Of a stretch of 5,081 nucleotides of DNA, positions 1 through 5,081 are shown one piece after another. Under the pieces are notes generated by a model that was not told the origin of the DNA, made no database searches, and saw only the letters and a list, made by a program, of their open reading frames with translations. A program made the translations under genes and the position numbers. Numbering within the stretch: the stretch's first letter is position 1; each line of letters opens with the position of its first letter. The stretch lies in the NCBI GenBank assembly GCA_902462635.1, contig CABQCN010000139.1:1-5081 (forward strand), given 5' to 3'. This DNA is from an uncultured Oscillospiraceae bacterium (GTDB lineage Bacteria > Bacillota > Clostridia > UBA1212 > UBA1255).

Positions 1-599
1 GCTCGCTGTCTGCCGCCGCTGTCGTCGGAACGTTTGAAACGATCCGGGAAAATTATCCGCGCCATAATTTCCTGGCGCAGGTCAATATGACGGGATCGCA
101 CGACGTGGAACGTCTGATGACGGCGATGCTGCGCATCACAAAAGGCGACCGGCGTCTGGCGCGCGATTTGGTACGGTGTTATTCCTTGCTCCAGTTCACT
201 TCTCCCGGCGTGCCGCTGATCTATTACGGAGATGAAACGTGTCTGGAAGGCGGAACGGATCCGGACAACCGGCGGACGTATCCGTGGGGGAATCAGGATT
301 TCGATATGATCCGGTGGTTTGCGGGGCTGTCTTGCCTGCGCAGGGAATGCCCGGAATTGACGGAGGGAGATGCGGCGTATTATGCGGCCGCGGAGAATAA
401 CGTGTACGCGGTGCTGCGCGTTCCGTTTGCCGGAGAGGGGAACTGTTACATGACGGTCTGCGACAGGTTCGGGCGCGGACGTGATTTTTTGCAACGCTCT
501 GCAGCGGAAATCACGGAGGGTATTGAAAAAGTAAGAGAAAAAAGTTATATTATAAAAAAAGAGGCCGGCGGCTACGCGATGCTGGTTGAATTTACATAA
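1..599 (+). CDS. GH13 alpha-glycosidase, neopullulanase/cyclomaltodextrinase-like, 3' part only
   Basis: This is the C-terminal part of an alpha-amylase-superfamily enzyme that would hydrolyse alpha-glucosidic bonds in maltodextrins, cyclodextrins or pullulan-type oligosaccharides. The frame is open from the window edge (first whole codon at base 3) and gives 198 residues; the ATG at 87 is internal. Conserved region IV reads [10 protein letters not shown], with the His-Asp pair at 99-104 (the Asp stabilises the transition state). It is followed by IYYGDE (219-236) and GGTDPDNRR (249-275), a pattern typical of the neopullulanase/maltogenic amylase subgroup. The stretch [20 protein letters not shown] then leads into a short beta-rich C-terminal domain ending at the TAA at 597-599. 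The catalytic nucleophile Asp and acid/base Glu lie upstream, so activity cannot be judged here. No signal peptide can be assessed. nrdR starts 25 bases after the stop. The family is secure; the exact substrate is inferred. Confidence 0.9.
   Translation, partial: SLSAAAVVGTFETIRENYPRHNFLAQVNMTGSHDVERLMTAMLRITKGDRRLARDLVRCYSLLQFTSPGVPLIYYGDETCLEGGTDPDNRRTYPWGNQDFDMIRWFAGLSCLRRECPELTEGDAAYYAAAENNVYAVLRVPFAGEGNCYMTVCDRFGRGRDFLQRSAAEITEGIEKVREKSYIIKKEAGGYAMLVEFT
523..551 (+). promoter_or_regulatory. Probable sigma-A promoter for nrdR, inside the glycosidase 3' end
   Basis: The -35 candidate TTGAAA (523-528) is separated by 17 bases from the -10 candidate TATATT (546-551). Both differ from consensus by one or two bases, and the spacing is ideal. 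Overlapping alternatives TATTAT (548-553) and TATAAA (551-556) make the -10 region very AT-rich within otherwise GC-balanced coding sequence. Transcription would start near 558 and give nrdR a leader of about 65 bases. This is a prediction from sequence pattern alone. Confidence 0.55.
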
Positions 600-606
600 T
601 TTTGTC

Positions 607-612
607 GAGGAG
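607..612 (+). promoter_or_regulatory. Ribosome binding site of nrdR
   Basis: GAGGAG lies 12 bases before the ATG at 625, a little farther than ideal. It supports that ATG over the in-frame TTG at 586, which has no purine-rich site before it and would overlap the glycosidase gene. Confidence 0.65.
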
Positions 613-624
613 TGTATACGGAAT

Positions 625-1086
625 ATGAAATGCCCGTTTTGCGGCCATATGGAAGACAAAGTGATCGATTCCCGTCCGACGGAGGAGGGAAGCGCGATCC
701 GGAGAAGAAGAGAGTGTATCCAATGCAATTCCCGTTTTACGACGTATGAGAAAATAGAGGATACGCCGCTTATGGTGATTAAAAAAGACGGTTCCAGGCA
801 GATCTACGATCGGAATAAAGTGATCAGCTGTGTCATGAAGGCTTGCGGAAAACGTCCCGTTTCCCTGCAGCAGGCGGAGAATCTGGCCGTGGATGTGGAA
901 CAGCAGCTTTTGAATACCATGAAACGTGAAGTACAGTCTACGGAGATCGGGGAAATGATCATGAAGCGCCTGAAGGAACTGGACGAGGTGGCGTACGTCC
1001 GTTTTGCGTCGGTTTATAAACAGTTTAAAGACGTGGATACGTTTATGGCGGAATTGTCAAAAGTCATCAGCGAAAATAAAAGCTGA
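625..1086 (+). CDS. nrdR: Transcriptional repressor NrdR
   Basis: NrdR is a cytoplasmic nucleotide-sensing repressor of ribonucleotide reductase operons. It binds paired NrdR boxes when its ATP-cone domain carries the dATP/ATP signal. From the ATG at 625 the protein is 153 residues, the normal family length, and begins with the hallmark MKCPFCG. The N-terminal zinc ribbon has Cys3, Cys6, Cys31 and Cys34, followed by the basic RRRREC stretch and FTTYE. The ATP-cone spans about residues 48-136, with VIKKDG near its start and [11 protein letters not shown] (124-134) near its end. The frame extends upstream to a TTG at 586, but the extra 13 residues do not belong to the family. No ribonucleotide reductase gene and no clear NrdR box is present here, so its targets lie elsewhere. 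comM starts 89 bases downstream without an obvious terminator between. Confidence 0.97.
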   Translation: MKCPFCGHMEDKVIDSRPTEEGSAIRRRRECIQCNSRFTTYEKIEDTPLMVIKKDGSRQIYDRNKVISCVMKACGKRPVSLQQAENLAVDVEQQLLNTMKREVQSTEIGEMIMKRLKELDEVAYVRFASVYKQFKDVDTFMAELSKVISENKS

Positions 1087-1145
1087 TTATTTCCCGGTAA
1101 ATAAGCCCACGCTGTTCGTCAGAATCCGGATTTGTTACCATGATA

Positions 1146-1164
1146 CCGATGGGAAATCCATCGG
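1146..1164 (+). promoter_or_regulatory. Perfect hairpin abutting the comM ribosome site
   Basis: The arms CCGATGG (1146-1152) and CCATCGG (1158-1164) are exact reverse complements around the 5-base loop GAAAT. The last two G of the right arm are also the first two of the GGGGAGGG ribosome site, so the folded RNA would sit directly against it. No T-run follows, so it is not an intrinsic terminator. A role in tuning comM translation is an inference. Confidence 0.4.
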
Positions 1165-1170
1165 GGAGGG
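1163..1170 (+). promoter_or_regulatory. Ribosome binding site of comM
   Basis: GGGGAGGG ends 5 bases before the ATG at 1176. No comparable site precedes the in-frame ATGs at 1140 and 1149, so this site decides the start of comM. Confidence 0.75.
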
Positions 1171-1175
1171 ATCAA

Positions 1176-2705
1176 ATGGTAGCACATGTCAACACATTCG
1201 GCTTGTCCGGTATCAACGGATTTTTTGTGGATGCCGAAATCAATTTATCAAAAGGCCTGCCGGTTCTGGATATTATCGGCATGGGAAATCTGGCGGTGCG
1301 GGAAGCTGCGGACAGGATCCGCGCGGCGATGGAGAACATGGAATTTCCGTTTCCGCTGGGAAGAATCACGGTAAATCTTGCGCCCGCGGGAATTCGGAAA
1401 GAGGGAACGTGCTACGATCTGGCGATCGCGGTCGGTATTTTGAAATGCGTCGGTTCTGTGAAAGGCCGAACTGAAACGTTCGGCTTTATCGGAGAGTTGT
1501 CTCTGGATGGTTTTCTGCGTCCGGTACCTGGCGTTTTGTCAATGGTGCGGGAAGCCTCCCTGCGCGGGATCCGAAACTGTGTGGTGCCGCTGGAAAATGC
1601 GGACGAAGCTGCGCTCGTAGAATCCTGCAGGATTTATCCGGCATCCTGTTTGAAGGAGGCGGCGGAAATACTGGAAAACGGGCGGAACGCCTGGAAGAAC
1701 CGCAATCCGTACGCGGCCCGGCAAAATAAATACGGCGATTTCTCAGAAGTGAAAGGACAGGAGCAAGCGGTGCGGGCGGCGGAAATAGCAGCTGCCGGAG
1801 GCCATAATATGATATTAATCGGGGCGCCCGGCTGCGGAAAGACAATGATTGCAAGCAGGCTGCCCGGAATCCTGCCGGAACTTACCCGGGAGGAAGCGCT
1901 GGAGGTCGCGCCCGTTTACAGCGCCCGCAATCTGCTGCGCAAAGATGGCATCCTGATGCGGGAAGCGCCGTTTCGGACCGCTTATCCAGACAGTACGAAA
2001 GCGGGTCTGATCGGCGGCGGACCGCGCCCTGTCCCCGGTGAAATCAGCTTGGCACATAAAGGAATTTTATTTCTGGACGAATTGGCGGAGTTTGACAGAT
2101 CTGTCATGCAAAGCCTCCGGCAGCCGATGGAAAGCGGCAGAATCTTGATCTCCAGATGTGGGGAATGTATGGAATTTCCTGCGGATTTTTTGCTTGTTGC
2201 GGCTGCAAATCCATGTAAATGCGGGAAACTGCTGGAAGGACGGGGAACCTGTTCCTGTACTGCGCTGCAGGCCAGAAACTATCTCTCCAGAATTTCGAAA
2301 CCGATATTGGACAGAATCGATCTACACGTCCCGGTTCGGCGGATTCCCTTTCAAAATCAGGAATACCGGCAAACTGAAAGCACGGAAACGATTCGCCGCC
2401 GTGTTATTGCGGCCAGGGAATTTCAGAAATACAGATACCGGAATGAATCGGTATGTTTAAACGGCAAGATGCACGGCGCCATGGTGAAGCGATACTGTAA
2501 ACTCGACGCAAGCAGTGAAGCGCTGCTGAAGGCCGCCGCAGATACCGCAGGGACAAGTATGCGCGGCTATGATAAAATTTTGAAAACGGCAAGAACCATT
2601 GCGGATCTGGAACTTCGGGAACGGATTACGGAATCGGATACGGCGGAGGCGATCCAATACCGGTTTCTGGGTTCTTATTTTCAGGAGGCGGCTGAATGGA
2701 AATAA
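1176..2705 (+). CDS. comM: ComM/YifB family AAA+ ATPase (Mg-chelatase-like branch-migration helicase)
   Basis: ComM homologues are hexameric AAA+ helicases that promote branch migration during integration of transforming DNA. The 509-residue length matches the family (E. coli YifB is about 506). The ATG at 1176 has a strong ribosome site, and its product MVAHVNTFGLSGING aligns with the usual family start; the in-frame ATG at 1140 would add 12 atypical residues. The N-terminal Lon-S5-like domain (about 1-175) shows GLPVLDIIG and ITVNLAPAGIRKEG. The AAA+ core has Walker A GAPGCGKT (216-223), PGEISLAHKG and Walker B ILFLDE (297-302), a sensor-1-type NPCKCG (345-350) with a second CxC pair at 359-361, and LDRID (378-382). 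The C-terminal domain carries ARTIADL (472-478). The usual FR-x-PHH motif is FRTAYPDS (266-273), so both His are absent. It overlaps dprA by 10 bases, which fits a shared role in DNA uptake and recombination. Confidence 0.93.
   Translation: MVAHVNTFGLSGINGFFVDAEINLSKGLPVLDIIGMGNLAVREAADRIRAAMENMEFPFPLGRITVNLAPAGIRKEGTCYDLAIAVGILKCVGSVKGRTETFGFIGELSLDGFLRPVPGVLSMVREASLRGIRNCVVPLENADEAALVESCRIYPASCLKEAAEILENGRNAWKNRNPYAARQNKYGDFSEVKGQEQAVRAAEIAAAGGHNMILIGAPGCGKTMIASRLPGILPELTREEALEVAPVYSARNLLRKDGILMREAPFRTAYPDSTKAGLIGGGPRPVPGEISLAHKGILFLDELAEFDRSVMQSLRQPMESGRILISRCGECMEFPADFLLVAAANPCKCGKLLEGRGTCSCTALQARNYLSRISKPILDRIDLHVPVRRIPFQNQEYRQTESTETIRRRVIAAREFQKYRYRNESVCLNGKMHGAMVKRYCKLDASSEALLKAAADTAGTSMRGYDKILKTARTIADLELRERITESDTAEAIQYRFLGSYFQEAAEWK
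2683..2688 (+). promoter_or_regulatory. Ribosome binding site of dprA, inside comM
   Basis: A consensus AGGAGG sits 7 bases before the dprA ATG and within the last codons of comM. It fixes the dprA start at 2696 and implies translation coupled to, or re-initiated after, comM. Confidence 0.85.
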
Positions 2706-3802
2706 ACAGAACGGTTCTGTGGATTTGGCTTTCTTTTCTCGGAAAACCGAATTATGTCGTCACGGATATATTATTAAAAGAATACGGCACGCTGGAGAAT
2801 GCCTGGAAAGCTTCTTTGCAAAGACAAATACCGAATACGCTGAAAGAAAAATTAATCCGCAGACTGACAGATGCTTCGCTGCGCGAAAAGGCTCATAATA
2901 TTTATAAAAAATGTCGGGAACAGGAAATCCGCGTCGTTACTGCGGATGACCCTAATTATCCGTATAATCTATATCAGATCATCAATAAACCGCCGGTGCT
3001 TTATTATAAAGGCAAGCTTCCGTCCGAAGCGGGAATCGATTCGGATCGTCTGCTTGCCGTCGTCGGCTCCCGAAATTGTACGCCGTACGGAAGAACGAAT
3101 GCGTTTTTGTTTTCAAAACATCTGGTACAAAACGGAATCGGGATCGTAAGCGGAATGGCGCGCGGAATCGACAGCGAGGCGCATAAAGGCGCGCTCTCCG
3201 GCGGCGGATATACGGTCGCGGTTCTAGGCGGCGGCGCGGATGTCGTCTACCCGCAGGAACACAAAAAATTATATGAGAAAATTTGTCGGGAAGGCTGCGT
3301 CCTTTCCGAATATCCGCCCGGCACGCCGCCGTTTAAAGCCAATTTTCCGGCCAGGAACAGAATCATATCCGGTCTGGCGCTCGGAACGCTGATCGTGGAA
3401 GCAGCGAAAAGCAGCGGCGCGATGATTACGGTGGACAGAGCGTTCGAACAAAGCAGGACGGTATATGCCATCCCTGGAAATATCACATCCGAAACATCGG
3501 CAGGATGCAACGACCTGATCAAAACACAGGGAATGTGCGTCACTTCTTATTTGGATATTCTGGAAGATTACGGCATCAAGGGACCGAAAGCGCTGTCCGA
3601 AACGTGCGGCTGGATCAACGGTCTTACGGATGCGGAAGCGGCGGCAGCTGCTGCATTGCAGCGCGGCTGCTGTCATGTCAGCGAAATTATACGCGATGCG
3701 GACCGAAGCGCGGCTTGTATATTAAGTGCCTTGACAATGCTTGAAATTAAAGGTATTGTTACAAAAGCCCTGGATGGCACGTATCGGCTTATGAAAGAAT
3801 AA
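2696..3802 (+). CDS. dprA: DNA-processing protein DprA (Smf)
   Basis: DprA binds incoming single-stranded DNA in the cytoplasm, shields it from nucleases and loads RecA for recombination. The 368-residue protein has an N-terminal helical SAM-like region (about 1-70) and a Rossmann-like core. The core shows VGSRN (123-127), SGMARGIDSEAH (152-163), VLGGGADVVYP (176-186), EYPPGTPP (205-212), FPARNRIISGL (217-227) and SSGAMIT (239-245), all hallmark DprA segments. The C-terminal part (about 308-366, LTDAEA to TYRL) looks like the DML1-type winged helix, which short forms such as the pneumococcal protein lack. An alanine-rich run follows LTDAE. The start is fixed by AGGAGG at 7-base spacing. Its 10-base overlap with comM indicates one transcript. 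The gene appears intact; whether this organism is naturally transformable cannot be told from the window. Confidence 0.97.
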   Translation: MEINRTVLWIWLSFLGKPNYVVTDILLKEYGTLENAWKASLQRQIPNTLKEKLIRRLTDASLREKAHNIYKKCREQEIRVVTADDPNYPYNLYQIINKPPVLYYKGKLPSEAGIDSDRLLAVVGSRNCTPYGRTNAFLFSKHLVQNGIGIVSGMARGIDSEAHKGALSGGGYTVAVLGGGADVVYPQEHKKLYEKICREGCVLSEYPPGTPPFKANFPARNRIISGLALGTLIVEAAKSSGAMITVDRAFEQSRTVYAIPGNITSETSAGCNDLIKTQGMCVTSYLDILEDYGIKGPKALSETCGWINGLTDAEAAAAAALQRGCCHVSEIIRDADRSAACILSALTMLEIKGIVTKALDGTYRLMKE

Positions 3803-3804
3803 GC

Positions 3805-3833
3805 TTTACATTTTGAATATTTGTGTTTATTAT
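3805..3833 (+). promoter_or_regulatory. Probable sigma-A promoter for topA
   Basis: TTTACA (3805-3810) and TATTAT (3828-3833) are separated by exactly 17 bases, each one base from consensus. They lie in the AT-rich gap directly after the dprA stop. The start of transcription would fall near 3840, giving a leader of about 29 bases. An alternative -10, TATAAA (3831-3836), would have a poor 20-base spacer. This would let topA be expressed independently of the upstream genes. Confidence 0.6.
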
Positions 3834-3851
3834 AAAGGGCATTGAAAATTT

Positions 3852-3857
3852 GAAAGG
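3852..3857 (+). promoter_or_regulatory. Ribosome binding site of topA (weak)
   Basis: GAAAGG lies 11 bases before the ATG at 3869. It is a modest match compared with the dprA site, but it is the only purine-rich site in front of the family-typical start. Confidence 0.5.
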
Positions 3858-3868
3858 CTGAGTGATTT

Positions 3869-5081
3869 ATGTCCGGATATCTGGTTATCGTGGAATCGCC
3901 TGCGAAAGCGAAAACAATCGCAAGATTTTTAGGAAAGAAATATAAAGTTGAAGCTTCCGCCGGACATTTGCGGGATCTGCCCGTGAGCAAGCTGGCGATC
4001 GATATAGAAAATGATTTCAAACCGCAGTATATGAATATACGGGGAAAGGGCGATTTGATTAAAACCCTCAAAAAAGATGCGAAAGACGCGGACAAAATAT
4101 TCCTCGCAACCGACCCGGACCGGGAAGGGGAAGCAATCTCCTGGCATCTGTCGAAAATACTCGATATCGACGAAAATGCGATCTGCCGCGTCACCTTTAA
4201 CGAGATAACAAAGAATGCTGTTACAGAGGCTTTTAAGGAGCCGAGGAAAATCGATATGGAATTGGTAGACGCCTATCAGGCCAGACGTGTACTGGACCGG
4301 CTCGTCGGGTATTCGATCAGCCCCGTATTATGGAAAAAAGTAAAAAAAGGCCTGAGCGCGGGACGCGTACAGTCTGTCGCAACGAGGCTGATCTGTGACC
4401 GGGAAGAAGAAATCGAAACGTTTATCCCGCAGGAATACTGGTCGATCACCGCGGACCTTTTAAAAGATACCGGGAAAGACAAACCCGCGAAATCGAATTA
4501 TTTTTCTGCGAAATATTACGGTGAGAACGGAAAGAAATGTCAATTAAAAACAAAAGAAGAAGCGGACAAGGTATATCAGGATGTTTTAAATAAAGATTTC
4601 ATCGTTTCTTCCGTTAAAACGGCAGAAAAGAAAAAATCGCCGGCGCCTCCCTTTATTACGAGCACTTTGCAGCAGGAAGCTTCGCGGAAACTTGGCTTTA
4701 CTGCTTCGAAAACCATGTCGGTCGTACAATCGCTCTATGAGGGCGTCAATGTCGGAACCGGCGGTCCTACCGGTCTCGTTACGTATATCCGAACGGATTC
4801 CACGCGTATTTCCGACGAGGCAGCGGCAGCGGCCAAGGATCATATCATACGGGAATTCGGCGAAACTTATCTGCCTGCGCAGAAACGAATTTACAAAAAT
4901 AAAAACGCGGCGCAGGATGCGCACGAAGCGATTCGGCCGGCGCATGTGGAATACCAGCCGCAGGATATCAAAGAAAAACTTACCGGCGATCAGTATAAAC
5001 TATATAAATTGATTTATGAAAGATTTATCGCAAGTCAGATGGCGGATGCGGTATACAATGTCTGTACCGTGGACTTCAATG
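3869..5081 (+). CDS. topA: DNA topoisomerase I (type IA), 5' part
   Basis: TopA relaxes negatively supercoiled DNA by cutting one strand through a 5'-phosphotyrosine link and passing the other. The frame runs open from the ATG at 3869 past the window edge, giving 404 complete codons; related proteins are about 690 residues, so the remaining core and any C-terminal zinc ribbons are outside. The TOPRIM domain starts with YLVIVESPAKAKTI, with Glu9 in the metal-binding position. The acidic triad is in DPDREGE, with Asp82, Asp84 and Glu86. SAGRVQS lies at 163-169. The catalytic tyrosine is Tyr306 in YIRTDSTRIS (codon 4784-4786), and DAHEAIRP follows. The start gives the normal N-terminus, with no extension needed. 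It follows dprA by 66 bases, the arrangement known from Bacillus and clostridia, and has its own candidate promoter. All visible catalytic residues are intact. Confidence 0.97.
   Translation, partial: MSGYLVIVESPAKAKTIARFLGKKYKVEASAGHLRDLPVSKLAIDIENDFKPQYMNIRGKGDLIKTLKKDAKDADKIFLATDPDREGEAISWHLSKILDIDENAICRVTFNEITKNAVTEAFKEPRKIDMELVDAYQARRVLDRLVGYSISPVLWKKVKKGLSAGRVQSVATRLICDREEEIETFIPQEYWSITADLLKDTGKDKPAKSNYFSAKYYGENGKKCQLKTKEEADKVYQDVLNKDFIVSSVKTAEKKKSPAPPFITSTLQQEASRKLGFTASKTMSVVQSLYEGVNVGTGGPTGLVTYIRTDSTRISDEAAAAAKDHIIREFGETYLPAQKRIYKNKNAAQDAHEAIRPAHVEYQPQDIKEKLTGDQYKLYKLIYERFIASQMADAVYNVCTVDFN

Noticed and set aside
545..560. AT-rich stretch as an NrdR box for autoregulation
   Set aside because: It lacks the paired C-w-A ... 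T-w-G pattern of NrdR boxes, and no second copy lies one or two helical turns away. It is better explained as a -10 region.
586..624. Upstream TTG start for nrdR adding 13 residues
   Set aside because: It overlaps the glycosidase end, has no ribosome site, and the added residues do not fit the family, whose proteins begin at MKCPFCG.
1087..1104. Inverted repeat TTATTT/AAATAA after the nrdR stop as a terminator
   Set aside because: The stem is six A-T pairs only and no T-run follows, so it would be far too weak for an intrinsic terminator.
1115..1144. Possible comM promoter TTCGTC-N18-CATGAT
   Set aside because: Both hexamers match consensus poorly, and its transcript start would cut into the hairpin. 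Read-through from nrdR is simpler.
1140..1175. Upstream ATGs (1140, 1149) for comM
   Set aside because: No purine-rich site precedes them, and the extra residues are not family-like, while 1176 has GGGGAGGG at good spacing.
1486..1854. Minus-strand open frame of about 122 codons opposite comM
   Set aside because: It is a shadow of the comM frame, rich in Arg, Pro and Ser, with no ribosome site and no recognisable domain. Other antisense frames over dprA and topA were dismissed for the same reason.
3648..3660. GCTGCA-T-TGCAGC palindrome in dprA
   Set aside because: It lies inside the alanine-rich part of the winged-helix domain and is explained by repeated Ala/Leu/Gln codons.

Overview
This window carries the end of a glycosidase gene followed by four chromosomal genes of DNA metabolism, all on the plus strand: a GH13 glycosidase (3' part), nrdR, comM (YifB family), dprA and topA (5' part). 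The dprA-topA pair is a classic Firmicutes neighbourhood (known from Bacillus and clostridia). Strong AGGAGG-type ribosome sites, sigma-A-like promoters and balanced to moderately high GC with AT-rich gaps suggest a member of the Clostridia, perhaps Lachnospiraceae-like. The taxon is an inference from gene order and protein style, not from a search.

Layout: bases 1-599 hold the C-terminal part of a neopullulanase/cyclomaltodextrinase-like enzyme whose catalytic nucleophile and acid/base lie upstream of the window. A good promoter (523-551) sits inside the end of that gene and probably starts transcription of nrdR (625-1086). An 89-base gap with a perfect 7-bp hairpin next to the ribosome site leads to comM (1176-2705). 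comM overlaps dprA (2696-3802) by 10 bases, and the dprA ribosome site is inside comM, so these two are very likely co-translated. A 66-base AT-rich gap contains a second good promoter (3805-3833) in front of topA (3869 to the window end). topA is open at the 3' edge, with 404 codons visible.

How the genes fit together: NrdR represses ribonucleotide reductase genes according to ATP/dATP levels. ComM is a branch-migration helicase for integrating DNA during natural transformation. DprA protects incoming single strands and loads RecA. TopA relaxes negative supercoils. The glycosidase looks like an unrelated upstream neighbour. No intrinsic terminator was found between any of the genes, so read-through from nrdR to topA is possible, with topA also driven by its own promoter.

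No RNA gene, mobile element, CRISPR array or obviously new system is visible, and every stretch longer than 300 bases is coding. The most unusual points are a ComM protein that lacks the usual PHH motif between its Walker A and Walker B boxes, and the hairpin abutting the comM ribosome site.
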